The notes under the pieces were generated by a model, which was not told where the DNA came from, searched no databases, and saw only the letters and a program-made list of their open reading frames with translations. Positions 28,334 through 37,711 of a DNA stretch of 49,868 nt are shown here, one piece after another (position 1 is the first letter of the stretch; each line of letters begins with the position of its first letter). A program made the position numbers and the translations under genes. Source of the stretch: an uncultured Nitrosomonadales bacterium (GTDB lineage Bacteria > Pseudomonadota > Gammaproteobacteria > Burkholderiales > Methylophilaceae); NCBI GenBank assembly GCA_913058475.1, contig CAJXQA010000005.1:1-49868 (forward strand), read 5' to 3'.

Positions 28334-28692
28334 TTAATTTTCTCTTCATAAATGTTTTCATCAAAACCAATCACCAACACTTTTTTTTCATCTGTGATAA
28401 GAGGCCTTTTCATAACAGTTGGATATTTTTGTATTAAATTAATAATATTTTCCTTTGAAAAAGGTATTTTTTTTTCATCGCCAGAAAGCTTTCTCCAGGT
28501 CATCCCTGTTTTATTGATTAAATTTTCTGATGTGTAAGGTGAACTAATATTATTAATCCAATCATTAATAAGATTGGTAGTTAAATCTATTTTTTTAACA
28601 TCAAAAAATTCAAATTCAATTTTATTACTATTAAGCCATTCGAGACTTTTTTTGACTGTATTACAATTTTTAATGCCATAGACGCAAAACAT
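28330..28692 (-). CDS. yffB: ArsC/Spx family thioredoxin-fold protein, YffB type
   Basis: A 120-residue thioredoxin-fold protein of the ArsC/Spx superfamily. MFCVYGIKNCNTVKKSLEWL has Cys10 in the active-site position and MKRPLITD near 94-101 is the family's second motif. YffB members usually sit with dapD and dapE, as here; their role is unknown (a GSH-dependent reductase has been suggested). True arsenate reduction is unlikely from context. Two bases separate it from dapD. Confidence 0.9.
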   Translation of the reverse strand: MFCVYGIKNCNTVKKSLEWLNSNKIEFEFFDVKKIDLTTNLINDWINNISSPYTSENLINKTGMTWRKLSGDEKKIPFSKENIINLIQKYPTVMKRPLITDEKKVLVIGFDENIYEEKIK

Positions 28693-28694
28693 TT

Positions 28695-29522
28695 TTAGAT
28701 ACCTCTTAACAACTCATTGATCCCAACTTTACCTAATGTTTTTTCATCAACTTTTTTGACAATAACTGCACAATATAAACTGTAGGACCCATCTTTAGAC
28801 GGCAAGTTTCCAGAGACCACGACTGAGCCTTGCGGGACTCTTCCGAAAGTAACTTCGCCAGTCTCTCGGTCATATATTTTTGTTGATTGACCGATATACA
28901 CACCCATTGATATAACGACGTTATCCTCAACCACAACACCCTCAACAACCTCAGAACGAGCACCAATAAAACAGTTATCACCGATAATGGTTGGCCCTGC
29001 TTGAATAGGTTCTAAGACTCCTCCAATACCAACGCCACCAGATAGATGCACATTTTTACCAATTTGTGCACACGAGCCAACTGTTGCCCATGTATCTACC
29101 ATCGTTCCTTCATCCACATAAGCTCCTATATTTACATAAGAAGGCATCAACACAACGTTTTTACTTATAAAACTGCCTTTTCTAACATTAGCGTTAGGGA
29201 CAACCCTATAACCTCCATTTTGAAAATCTTTTTCTGTGAATCCATTAAATTTTGAATCAACCTTGTCGAAAAATTTAGTGTAATTTCCGTCCATTACTTC
29301 ATTTTCCTTAATCCTAAAAGATAACAGAACAGCTTTTTTAATCCATTGATGTGTTTCCCAGTTTTGTGAACCTTTTATTCTTGATGCCACCCTTAGAGAG
29401 CCATCATTTAATCCTTTGATTGTTTGATTAATTGCATCTTTAATATCAGCTGACACATTATCAGGAGTTATTTTTGATCTATCCTCAAAAGCCGCTTCTA
29501 TTATTGTTTGATTGTTTGTCAT
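28695..29522 (-). CDS. dapD: 2,3,4,5-tetrahydropyridine-2,6-dicarboxylate N-succinyltransferase
   Basis: Succinylates tetrahydrodipicolinate, two reactions ahead of DapE. The 275 residues hold a left-handed beta-helix of hexapeptide repeats (about 105-230), including [20 protein letters not shown] and [16 protein letters not shown], both strongly conserved. First gene of the dapD-yffB-dapE set. The aminotransferase (dapC) that acts between them is not here. Confidence 0.97.
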   Translation of the reverse strand: MTNNQTIIEAAFEDRSKITPDNVSADIKDAINQTIKGLNDGSLRVASRIKGSQNWETHQWIKKAVLLSFRIKENEVMDGNYTKFFDKVDSKFNGFTEKDFQNGGYRVVPNANVRKGSFISKNVVLMPSYVNIGAYVDEGTMVDTWATVGSCAQIGKNVHLSGGVGIGGVLEPIQAGPTIIGDNCFIGARSEVVEGVVVEDNVVISMGVYIGQSTKIYDRETGEVTFGRVPQGSVVVSGNLPSKDGSYSLYCAVIVKKVDEKTLGKVGINELLRGI

Positions 29523-29572
29523 TATCGTTTAAATTTTAATTATTAAAAAAAAGTATTTTACAGTAAATATAA

Positions 29573-30421
29573 TTAATTTAAGGTCTTGATTTTACTATTT
29601 TTATTTTCTTTATAAAGCTTTTCATATTTTTTTGCCTCAATCTGAAGATCTTCTATTCTATTTTCATTCGATGGGTGGGTACTTAAAAATTCTGGAGGTT
29701 GTGATTCAGATTGTGCATCCATTTTCCTCCATAAGCTTACGGCTGCCATTGGGTTATAGCCTGCAAGGGCAGTTAACTCAAGACCCATATCATCAGCCTC
29801 CCTTTCTTGTTCTCGACTATTAGGTAGAGCAAAAAATAGTGTGGTCCCTAAAGCCACTCCCTGTAAAACAGCTTGTTTAGATATAAAGCTCCCATCCTGA
29901 TTGCTAAGGAATATGGCAAACCCCAAGATTCCTACCTGTTGGACAAGTGCAGAGGACATCCTTTCTCTTCCATGCTCTCTAAGTGCATGAGCTATCTCAT
30001 GGCCAATAACAGCAGCGAGCTCATCATCAGTTGCATCTAATTTATTTATAAGCCCTGAATAAACAACAATTTTTCCACCTGGCATACAAAAGGCATTAAT
30101 TAGCTCACTATCAATAACATTGATTTCCCAATTCCAATCTTGGGCATCATCTCTAAAAATATATGTTTGGTTTATTAAGTTATAGGATATGTCTCTTACT
30201 CTTTCGACTTGCAAGGCATCTGTGTTTAAAATACCATCCTTTTTTGCATTATCAAGAATTTCGATATAGCCACTCTGTGACATGCTCATTGCCATAAATT
30301 CAGGGAGGAGCATTAATTGAATTCGATCCACATCTGAATCAGATTTTTTTGTTGTCGAGGTACAGCCAAAGAGCATAATTAAAATAGTTAGTGCAACGTA
30401 AATATTTCTTTTATTTTTCAT
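29573..30421 (-). CDS. M48 family metallopeptidase lipoprotein, LoiP/YcaL-like
   Basis: Probable outer-membrane-anchored zinc protease. Lipoprotein signal with Cys20 (MLFGC), zinc motif HEIAH (141-145) and third-ligand region EREADDMG (206-213). HTHPxxxxR-type substrate-pocket motif appears as STHPSNENRI. Relatives (LoiP, YcaL, BepA-like without TPR) take part in outer-membrane protein quality control. Its first base is shared with the kup stop, so the two are coupled; 50 bases separate it from dapD. Confidence 0.92.
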   Translation of the reverse strand: MKNKRNIYVALTILIMLFGCTSTTKKSDSDVDRIQLMLLPEFMAMSMSQSGYIEILDNAKKDGILNTDALQVERVRDISYNLINQTYIFRDDAQDWNWEINVIDSELINAFCMPGGKIVVYSGLINKLDATDDELAAVIGHEIAHALREHGRERMSSALVQQVGILGFAIFLSNQDGSFISKQAVLQGVALGTTLFFALPNSREQEREADDMGLELTALAGYNPMAAVSLWRKMDAQSESQPPEFLSTHPSNENRIEDLQIEAKKYEKLYKENKNSKIKTLN

Positions 30422-32301
30422 TAAAAAACAACCTTACTCCCTAGCTCGACTACTCTATTAACTGGCAAGTTAAATTGATTAGTAATATTTTCTGACGTTC
30501 TGAACTGGTATGAGAAAATAGTTTTTCTAAAGAAATTCATCTCTGTACCTTTTCTGATAACTAGACTCTCTTTACCTACAAAATATGAGGTATCCATTGG
30601 GTCTAAGGTGAAGGTGCCTTTAAGATATCTTGCTAGGTCTTGAGGTATTTTTGTTAAATCTTTATATCCATAATTAAGAATTACTTTATAAAAATTATCA
30701 GGGAGTTTTTGTATGGAAATAATATTTTCTCCATTTGCATGAGGATAGTCTTTAAATTTTACAGATAATAAAATTACGCGCCTATGAAGGACTTTGTTGT
30801 GTTTCAAATTATGAAGCAATGCATGTGGGACTCCGTCAGGGTTTGGAGTTAAAAAAACAGCAGTCCCAGTAACGCGTGTTTTTAGATTTTTCTTCATTTC
30901 TTTAAAGAAATAGTCAATCTCCATGGTTTCTTTTTTAGTTTTTTTAAATAAAATTTTCCTTCCCTTTTTCCAAGTTGAAATTAGAAAAACAAAAATAATC
31001 CCTACCAAAAGTGGAAACCAGCCACCAGATGGCACTTTAATAATATTTGATAAGAAGAAAATAATATCTACGGTCAAAAATATAGCTAGAAAAGTCAGTG
31101 TGTATTTCCATTTCCATTTCCATATTTCGTGCATAACAAAGCCTGCAAGGATAGTGGCAATTATCATATCAAGGGTGATAGCAATTCCATAGGCATTAGC
31201 GAGAGCACTTGAACTTTGAAAGATAACAACGACACTCATCACTCCCACCATCAACATCCAATTTACTCTTGGCAGATAAACCTGACCTTCCTGGTTTTCG
31301 GAGGTATGATCAATCCTCATTCTTGGAATAAATCCAAGTTGAAGCGCTTGCCTAGAGACTGAAAATGCCCCAGTAATACATGCCTGAGAAGCAATAATTG
31401 TAGCAATTGTTGCCATAATAACAAGCGGAAGAGTCATCCATTCTGGTGCCATTAGGTAGAAAGGATTTTTTATTGTACTGGGGTCACTTAGAATAAGCGC
31501 ACCTTGGCCAAAGTAGTTAAGAGTTAGTGCTGGAAATACAAAACTGAACCATGTAAATTTAATTGGATTTCTTCCAAAATGCCCCATATCGGCATAAAGA
31601 GATTCCACACCTGTAACACATAATACGACGGCACCGAGCGTTATGAAGGCTATAGAAAATTGCGATGAAAAAAAGTTGAATGCGTACACGGGGTTGAGCG
31701 CTAATAAAACAGATGGCTCTTGAATAATGTTATAAATTCCGAGCATTGCTAAAACTAAAAACCATATAAGCATAACCGGGCCGAACATAAAACCTACCGC
31801 ACCAGTTCCCTTACTTTGTGTCCAAAATAATCCAAAGATAATAACGAGTGTAATAGGGACAATATATGCGCTAAAAGCTGGTGTTATTAATTCGATACCT
31901 TCTATTGCTGAAATTACAGAGATTGCAGGCGTAATCATAGCGTCAGCATAGAACATTGCTGCACCCAACATACCGATAGAGATAATAATTAATCTCTTTC
32001 CTTTAGTTTTTGCATTTCGAGAGGCAAGCGATAATAGGGCCATAATACCGCCTTCTCCATTATTATTTGCTCGCATAATAAAGAGAATATATTTAACTGA
32101 AACGATAGAAATCAGGGACCAAAAAATTAGTGACAATATGCCGAGCATATTAGAATTTGTGAGCGTTAATATGTTGTTGTTTATTGCAAATATCTCTTTA
32201 ATTGCATAAAGTGGACTTGTCCCAATATCTCCAAAAACAACGCCAAGAGCACCTAAACAAAGGATCAGAAACTTAGAATCTTGATTGTCTTTTTTATTCA
32301 T
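30421..32301 (-). CDS. kup: Kup family potassium uptake protein
   Basis: Proton-coupled low-affinity K+ transporter in the inner membrane. The N-terminal signature GALGVVFGDIGTSPLYAIKE (17-36) is diagnostic; about 12 membrane helices fill residues 12-455, followed by a ~165-residue cytoplasmic tail. The 626-residue length is normal. The start overlaps xseA by eight bases and the stop overlaps the M48 gene by one, so xseA-kup-M48 form a run of overlapping genes. Confidence 0.95.
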   Translation of the reverse strand: MNKKDNQDSKFLILCLGALGVVFGDIGTSPLYAIKEIFAINNNILTLTNSNMLGILSLIFWSLISIVSVKYILFIMRANNNGEGGIMALLSLASRNAKTKGKRLIIISIGMLGAAMFYADAMITPAISVISAIEGIELITPAFSAYIVPITLVIIFGLFWTQSKGTGAVGFMFGPVMLIWFLVLAMLGIYNIIQEPSVLLALNPVYAFNFFSSQFSIAFITLGAVVLCVTGVESLYADMGHFGRNPIKFTWFSFVFPALTLNYFGQGALILSDPSTIKNPFYLMAPEWMTLPLVIMATIATIIASQACITGAFSVSRQALQLGFIPRMRIDHTSENQEGQVYLPRVNWMLMVGVMSVVVIFQSSSALANAYGIAITLDMIIATILAGFVMHEIWKWKWKYTLTFLAIFLTVDIIFFLSNIIKVPSGGWFPLLVGIIFVFLISTWKKGRKILFKKTKKETMEIDYFFKEMKKNLKTRVTGTAVFLTPNPDGVPHALLHNLKHNKVLHRRVILLSVKFKDYPHANGENIISIQKLPDNFYKVILNYGYKDLTKIPQDLARYLKGTFTLDPMDTSYFVGKESLVIRKGTEMNFFRKTIFSYQFRTSENITNQFNLPVNRVVELGSKVVF

Positions 32302-33520
32302 TTAGCTTATTAGTTACCGAAGCGTTTAACAGCCCATGATGTAGTTTAATTTTAATTTTATCATCCAATGAAATATCATCCGTATTTGTGATGGCCTTAT
32401 TATTTTCGTTAAAAGCTATAGAGTAGCCTCTGGATAATATTTCTTTAGGATTAAGTAAGATAAGGCTTTGCTCTAATGATTCAACTTTATTTTGATACAC
32501 CTTTAAATAACTTAGCATTGAAATTTGAATTCTTTTAGAAAGATTATCAATGAGAATCTTTTGAGTTTTAATTTTTTCCTGTGGGGTCAGCAGTCTCTTT
32601 TCATATTGGTCAATTTTCTGATAAATCTCATACAGTTTATTTTGTATGCTATCAAAAATATCTTGTTGAAAAGAGTTGAGTTTATCAAACAAAATTGATA
32701 GCTCGTTACTGACCATTTCAGCTGCAGCTGTTGGGGTTGGGGCTCTTAAGTCAGCCACAAAATCAGCTATTGTGAAGTCTGTTTCATGACCAATAGCAGA
32801 TATCGTAGGTATACTTGATGCAGCTATTGTCTTGACAACCTTTTCATCATTAAAAGACCATAGATCCTCAATTGACCCGCCCCCACGAGCTATAATCAAT
32901 ACATCAACCTCGTTTCTTGTATTTGCAATTTTAATGGCATCAATGATGTTGTCCAAAGATGCTAGACCTTGAACTTGTGAAGGATAAATGATGATATTGA
33001 TGTATTTATTTCGCCTATTAATTGTACTTATAATATCTTTGACAACAGCACCACTTTCAGATGAGATGACACCAATAGTCTTAATGTGCTCTGGAATACG
33101 TTTTTTATTTTTTTTATCAAACAACCCCTCTTTTTCTAATTTTGTTTTTAATAATTGAAAGGCTTCAAATAATTTACCGAGACCAGATTTTTGAATTTTA
33201 TCTACATTTAATTGGTACTCACCTCTAGCCTCATAAAGACCTATATCACAGTGTATTTCAACAAGGTCACCATCTTTTATATCCCAGTCTACAAAATTAT
33301 TTTTACCACGAAACATTGTGCATCTTACTTGGGAATTATTATCTTTTATAGTGAAGTACCAATGACCTGAACTAGCCTTTGTAAAATTTGATATTTCACC
33401 TTTAATCCATACTGCATCAAAAGTATCTGTTAAAACTTTTTTTACAAGACGATTGATTTCAGAGACTGAGAAAATTTTTGGTTCTTCAGAAATAAAGTCG
33501 TTTATGATAGGAGTGTTCAA
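32294..33520 (-). CDS. xseA: Exodeoxyribonuclease VII large subunit
   Basis: Large subunit of the single-strand exonuclease VII. An OB-fold (about 17-110, with VWIKGEISNFTKASSGHWYF) precedes the catalytic domain (RGGGSIEDLWSFNDE, ISAIGHETDFTIADFVAD, RAPTPTAAAE) and a coiled-coil region. 408 residues, slightly short. The only plausible start is TTG at 33518-33520, since the frame has a stop shortly upstream and no ATG before the OB fold. xseB is not adjacent. Confidence 0.94.
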   Translation of the reverse strand: MNTPIINDFISEEPKIFSVSEINRLVKKVLTDTFDAVWIKGEISNFTKASSGHWYFTIKDNNSQVRCTMFRGKNNFVDWDIKDGDLVEIHCDIGLYEARGEYQLNVDKIQKSGLGKLFEAFQLLKTKLEKEGLFDKKNKKRIPEHIKTIGVISSESGAVVKDIISTINRRNKYINIIIYPSQVQGLASLDNIIDAIKIANTRNEVDVLIIARGGGSIEDLWSFNDEKVVKTIAASSIPTISAIGHETDFTIADFVADLRAPTPTAAAEMVSNELSILFDKLNSFQQDIFDSIQNKLYEIYQKIDQYEKRLLTPQEKIKTQKILIDNLSKRIQISMLSYLKVYQNKVESLEQSLILLNPKEILSRGYSIAFNENNKAITNTDDISLDDKIKIKLHHGLLNASVTNKLNE

Positions 33521-33576
33521 AATATTCTCATTTTATGAGTTAACATTATAGGACTTTTATCGAAAATTTTAAATAT

Positions 33577-34074
33577 ATGAAATTTAATTTATCATTCAAG
33601 ACAATTAATCTTTTAGCGGCTTTATTCACTTTTTTCCTTGTTATTGCGGCGCTCTTTATTCAAGACAAATTTCAACTAGAGCCTTGCCCACTTTGTATTA
33701 CCCAGAGGATTGTTTTTATTGTCGGTGGAAGTGCATTTGTTTTCTTTAGCTTCTTTAGCCCTTCAAGAATAATAAAAATTCTTCATCTTATCTCGCTGCT
33801 GTTGATCAACTTTACAGGAGTTATTTTTTCTGTGAGACACATTCTAATTCAGAGTAAAATAATCTCTGTTCCGGCCGAATGTGGACTAGATCTAGGTTAT
33901 ATGTTTGATAGCTTTCCTTTATCAGAGGCTTTTGAATTGTTGTTTAGAGGAGCGGGTGATTGCTCTTCAATTGACTGGACTTTATTTGGGATAACCTTAC
34001 CCCAACTAGCCTTACTGAACTACTTATTATTTATTTTACTGACGATATACATTTATAAAAAATATCAAAAATGA
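33577..34074 (+). CDS. dsbB: Disulfide bond formation protein B
   Basis: Inner-membrane quinone-dependent oxidase that reoxidises DsbA. Four membrane helices in 165 residues. Both catalytic pairs are present: Cys37/Cys40 in EPCPLC and Cys102/Cys129 in the second periplasmic loop. Length is normal. A divergent spacer of 56 bases separates it from xseA. The stop overlaps the cysM start by four bases. A dsbA gene is not in the window. Confidence 0.94.
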   Translation: MKFNLSFKTINLLAALFTFFLVIAALFIQDKFQLEPCPLCITQRIVFIVGGSAFVFFSFFSPSRIIKILHLISLLLINFTGVIFSVRHILIQSKIISVPAECGLDLGYMFDSFPLSEAFELLFRGAGDCSSIDWTLFGITLPQLALLNYLLFILLTIYIYKKYQK

Positions 34075-34958
34075 AAAATACACTTGAAGCAACAATCGGG
34101 AATACACCCCTTGCACAAATTAAAAGACTCAACGACAAAAAGGGTGGGGATATATATCTAAAATTAGAGGGCAATAATCCGGCAGGATCAGTTAAAGATA
34201 GACCTGCATTTTTTATGATTAATGAGGCTGAACTATCTGGAAAAATAAAACCTGGTGATACGCTAATTGAAGCAACCTCTGGAAATACGGGTATTGCTTT
34301 AGCGATGGTAGCGGCCATGAGAGGATATAAAATGGTATTGATAATGCCTGAAAACCAATCAATCGAAAGAAGGCAAACAATGAAGGCATTTGGTGCTGAG
34401 ATTATTCTTACCTCGCAGGAAGGAAGTATGGAGTTAGCAAGAGATACTGCGCTTGGAATGCAAAAAGAAGGAAGAGGTATTGTTTTAGACCAATTTGGGA
34501 ACACTAATAACCCAAAGGCACATTATAAAGGAACAGGTCCAGAAATTTGGCGAGATACAAATAAAAAAGTCACCCATTTTATTTCAAGCATGGGAACAAC
34601 AGGTACTATCGTAGGCACTTCAAAATTTTTAAAAGAAAAAAATAAGAATATTCAGATTATTGGAGTTCAGCCTGAAGAGGGAGCACAAATTCCTGGAATT
34701 AGAAAGTGGCCAAAAGAATATCTACCATCAATTTTTTCAGATGATAATATCGATGAGATTATAAATGTTTCTCAGAAAAATGCTGAAGATACTGCAAGAA
34801 AGCTAGCGAAGGGTGAAGGAATTTTTTCTGGAGCATCGACAGGAGGAGCGCTTTTTGTAGCATTGCAAATTGCCAAACGAAATCCTAATTCATACATTGT
34901 CTCAATCGCTTGTGATAGGGGTGACCGATACCTTTCAACTGGCATATTTCCTGAATAA
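34071..34958 (+). CDS. cysM: Cysteine synthase B
   Basis: PLP enzyme making cysteine (or S-sulfocysteine) from O-acetylserine. Lys42 in NPAGSVKDRPA binds PLP; TSGNTGIALAM and the phosphate-binding GTTGT loop are present. The RRQTMKAFGAEIILT stretch and 295-residue length fit CysM better than CysK. ATG overlaps the dsbB stop; the exonuclease gene follows after three bases. Confidence 0.94.
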   Translation: MKNTLEATIGNTPLAQIKRLNDKKGGDIYLKLEGNNPAGSVKDRPAFFMINEAELSGKIKPGDTLIEATSGNTGIALAMVAAMRGYKMVLIMPENQSIERRQTMKAFGAEIILTSQEGSMELARDTALGMQKEGRGIVLDQFGNTNNPKAHYKGTGPEIWRDTNKKVTHFISSMGTTGTIVGTSKFLKEKNKNIQIIGVQPEEGAQIPGIRKWPKEYLPSIFSDDNIDEIINVSQKNAEDTARKLAKGEGIFSGASTGGALFVALQIAKRNPNSYIVSIACDRGDRYLSTGIFPE

Positions 34959-34961
34959 ATT

Positions 34962-35735
34962 TTGATCCCAACTCTAATATTTGATTTAGAAACAATTCCT
35001 GATATTAAAAGTATTAGGCGTCTATACAATGTGGATGAAGCTCTATCTGACTTCGATGTAGTTAATATTGCAAATTTTAAGAGGCGTCAGAAAGTTGGAC
35101 ATGATTTCTTACCGGTTCACTTGCATCAAGTTGTTGCAATCTCCTGCGTATTGAAAACAGATGATAGATTAGAAATTTGGACCCTTGGTGATGAAGAGAC
35201 GGATGAAGCAGGCATCTTAAAACATTTTTTTGATGGTTTAGATAAATATACACCAAACTTGGTATCCTGGAATGGAAGTGGTTTTGATTTACCAGTTCTT
35301 AACTATCGAATGCTTGCTAATAAAATTTCATCGGAGATTTATTTTGATACAGGTGAAAATCAATCTGAATTTAAATGGAATAATTATATGAGCAGGTATC
35401 ATCGAAGACATCTTGATTTAATGGATATTCTAGCTATGTTTAATGGAAGAAATAACGCATCATTAAATGAAATTTGCAAGATATATGGTTTCCCTGGAAA
35501 GCTTGATATGGATGGAGGAAAGGTTTGGGAGACCTTTTTAAATGGTGATTTAGCATCAATAAGAAATTACTGTGAAACCGATGTTGCAAATACATACTTA
35601 GTTTATTTAAGATACTTATTGGCCAAAAATGAACTAACAACCTCAGCCTATAAGAATGAAATAGATAATTTTAGACATGTTATCAGCAACTACAAAAAAT
35701 CTCATTGGAGTAATTTTTTAAAAGCGTGGGCATGA
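34962..35735 (+). CDS. PolB-like 3'-5' exonuclease (DEDD family)
   Basis: Predicted 3'-5' exonuclease related to the proofreading domain of DNA polymerase B, without a polymerase domain. Exo I is Asp8 and Glu10 in IFDLETIPD; Exo II is in SWNGSGFDLPVLNYR; Exo III is near YCETDVANTYLVYLR. 257 residues. The start is TTG at 34962-34964, three bases after cysM; TTG-ATC-CCA-ACT gives the family's usual PTLIFDxE start. Physiological substrate is unknown. Confidence 0.9.
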   Translation: MIPTLIFDLETIPDIKSIRRLYNVDEALSDFDVVNIANFKRRQKVGHDFLPVHLHQVVAISCVLKTDDRLEIWTLGDEETDEAGILKHFFDGLDKYTPNLVSWNGSGFDLPVLNYRMLANKISSEIYFDTGENQSEFKWNNYMSRYHRRHLDLMDILAMFNGRNNASLNEICKIYGFPGKLDMDGGKVWETFLNGDLASIRNYCETDVANTYLVYLRYLLAKNELTTSAYKNEIDNFRHVISNYKKSHWSNFLKAWA

Positions 35736-35773
35736 TATTTGAATTCAAAAATATTTTTAAAAAATATAGTTGA

Positions 35774-37225
35774 GTGTTAAAGCTATTTCAAAAAATAAGC
35801 TTACATTTTTTAATAGCTCTTTTATTGTTTGGTTGTTCAGAAAAATTTGATGATGATGAAATTAGATTTGGAATAGCCCAAAAACCTCAACAGCTTGACC
35901 CTAGGTTTCAAGCAGATGCTGCCTCAAAAAAACTATCAAACTTAATTTATACTCCCTTCATCTATCTGGATGATAAGTTTTTACCAAGATCAAATGTTGT
36001 CACTTTTAAGAAAAAAAATAATCTTCAATATACTTTTCAGTTAAAGAGAAATTTACCCAGTTTTAGTGGGGGAGATATTATAAATATCAACGATATTATA
36101 AGCACTATCAAAAATTTAAAAAATCTATCCACTTCACCGTATTTTCAACAGTTAGCAAATATAAGATCCATTGAAAAGGTATCGGATACAATTTTTTACA
36201 TTAACCTTTTAAAGAATGAACCCAATTTCCTATCCCAGCTTAATTTTTTCATTCTTCCTGAAGAGTTATTGAATAAAAATCATAACTTTTCAATAAACCC
36301 GGTTGGGTCAGGCTTTTTTAGCATAATAGAGAGCTCACCTTATATTAAATTAATAAGACGCAAAGATGATCAAAAAATTAATTTAATTGAAATTAAAGAT
36401 CCTACGGTGCGAGTATTAAAGCTAATAAATGGTGAAATAGATTTAATACAAAACGATCTTCCCTTTGAAATGATAAAAGTAATTAAGGAGAATAAAAAGT
36501 TAAAAACTATTTCTGGGTTTGGTTCAAATGTTTCTTATATAGGATTTAATTTTAAGGACAAATATCTTAAAAATAAGAAATTGAGGCTGGCGCTATCAAT
36601 GGCCATCAACCAAAGAGAAATCTTAGAGTACTTTTTACCAGAAAAATCTAGGCTTGCTCAGCAAATTCTACCGCCTGAGCATTGGGGCAGTATCGATATT
36701 GATGAGACTAGCTTTGACCCTGACAAAGCAAGAAATTTAATAGCAGAGATTGATGTAACCAAACCAATTAAACTAACCTTAAAAACTTCAACTGATCCAT
36801 TTAGAGTGAAAATTGCAACTATTATTCAGAAACAACTAAAGGATGTAGGCGTCGATTTGAAAATAAAATCATTAGATTGGGGTACTTTCTTCAGGGATAT
36901 TCAAGCTGGTAATTTTCAAATGTACACATTAACTTGGGTGGGTATAACTAATCCTGATATATATTTTAAAATTTTTTCATCAACTCAATTACCTCCCGTA
37001 GGTCTCAATAGGGGTCAATATGCGAATAAAAAGATGGATAAACTTTTATTAGAGGCAATAGAAAAAAATGCTTGGAATAATGTAGTATTAAAGGCTTATG
37101 AGGATGTTGGGCTCATCTCCCTATGGTATGAGGGAGGATTTGCAGCCTTTAAAAACAATATCTCAGATTATAAACTTTCATTTGATGGTAGTTGGAATGG
37201 ATTAGATGGGATTAAAAAAAATTAA
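35774..37225 (+). CDS. Peptide ABC transporter substrate-binding lipoprotein (family 5)
   Basis: Periplasmic solute-binding lipoprotein of the peptide/nickel/murein-peptide family. Signal ends at LFGC (Cys21); the mature chain has the family-5 pattern, e.g. LDPRFQADAASKKLSNLIY and LRLALSMAINQREILEYFLP. 483 residues. Start is GTG at 35774, with no clear Shine-Dalgarno. A murein-peptide ligand (MppA-like role) is inferred from the next genes: a YkuD enzyme overlapping by 20 bases, two permeases and nagZ. Other oligopeptides are possible. Confidence 0.88.
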   Translation: MLKLFQKISLHFLIALLLFGCSEKFDDDEIRFGIAQKPQQLDPRFQADAASKKLSNLIYTPFIYLDDKFLPRSNVVTFKKKNNLQYTFQLKRNLPSFSGGDIININDIISTIKNLKNLSTSPYFQQLANIRSIEKVSDTIFYINLLKNEPNFLSQLNFFILPEELLNKNHNFSINPVGSGFFSIIESSPYIKLIRRKDDQKINLIEIKDPTVRVLKLINGEIDLIQNDLPFEMIKVIKENKKLKTISGFGSNVSYIGFNFKDKYLKNKKLRLALSMAINQREILEYFLPEKSRLAQQILPPEHWGSIDIDETSFDPDKARNLIAEIDVTKPIKLTLKTSTDPFRVKIATIIQKQLKDVGVDLKIKSLDWGTFFRDIQAGNFQMYTLTWVGITNPDIYFKIFSSTQLPPVGLNRGQYANKKMDKLLLEAIEKNAWNNVVLKAYEDVGLISLWYEGGFAAFKNNISDYKLSFDGSWNGLDGIKKN

Positions 37226-37709
37226 CAGCTCACACATAGATATCTCAATAAAAAAACAGAATTTATCTCTTTTTGAGAGAGACATACTGGTGAAACGCTT
37301 TTCAATTTCCACGGCGAAAAGAGGCGTTGGCCAACAAAAAAATAGCTTTAAAACACCTTTAGGAAAGCATGTAGTAAGAGCTAAGATAGGTGACACACTC
37401 CCTATTTTTACTGTATTTTCAGCCCGAAGAGCAACAAATGAAATATGGACTCCTAAAGCGCTCTTATCTGAACCTCACAAAGATTGGATATTATCCAGAA
37501 TTATTTGGTTATCAGGATGTGAGTTAGGTATTAACCGCTTAGGAAGTGTTGATACGATGCAAAGATATATATATATCCATGGAACACCATATGAAAAAGA
37601 GTTAGGCCATCCTGTTTCAGAGGGCTGTGTCAGAATGGGTAATAGGGATGTAATTGAGCTTTTTAATCTTATATCACTAGGAACAAATGTCTTTATTAAT
37701 GAGAATTAA
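37206..37709 (+). CDS. YkuD-family L,D-transpeptidase/L,D-carboxypeptidase without signal peptide
   Basis: A 167-residue YkuD catalytic domain. The active site is HGTPYEKELGHPVSEGCVRM, with His125, nucleophile Cys141 and Arg143; the usual SHGC is SEGC here. No signal peptide or membrane segment is visible, so it should be cytoplasmic. Most YkuD enzymes cross-link peptidoglycan in the periplasm, but a cytoplasmic subgroup (ElsL of Acinetobacter, from memory) trims recycled tetrapeptides as an L,D-carboxypeptidase. Its position between a binding lipoprotein and permeases, with nagZ downstream, fits that recycling role. The start ATG overlaps the preceding gene by 20 bases. Confidence 0.87.
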   Translation: MGLKKINSSHIDISIKKQNLSLFERDILVKRFSISTAKRGVGQQKNSFKTPLGKHVVRAKIGDTLPIFTVFSARRATNEIWTPKALLSEPHKDWILSRIIWLSGCELGINRLGSVDTMQRYIYIHGTPYEKELGHPVSEGCVRMGNRDVIELFNLISLGTNVFINEN

Positions 37710-37711
37710 TT

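Noticed and set aside
28330..28692. Arsenate reductase
   Set aside because: The dapD-dapE context and YffB-type motifs favour YffB; no arsenic-resistance genes are near.
34031..34504. 157-residue minus-strand open frame across dsbB/cysM
   Set aside because: Shadow of cysM with composition typical of antisense reading; both plus-strand genes are well supported.
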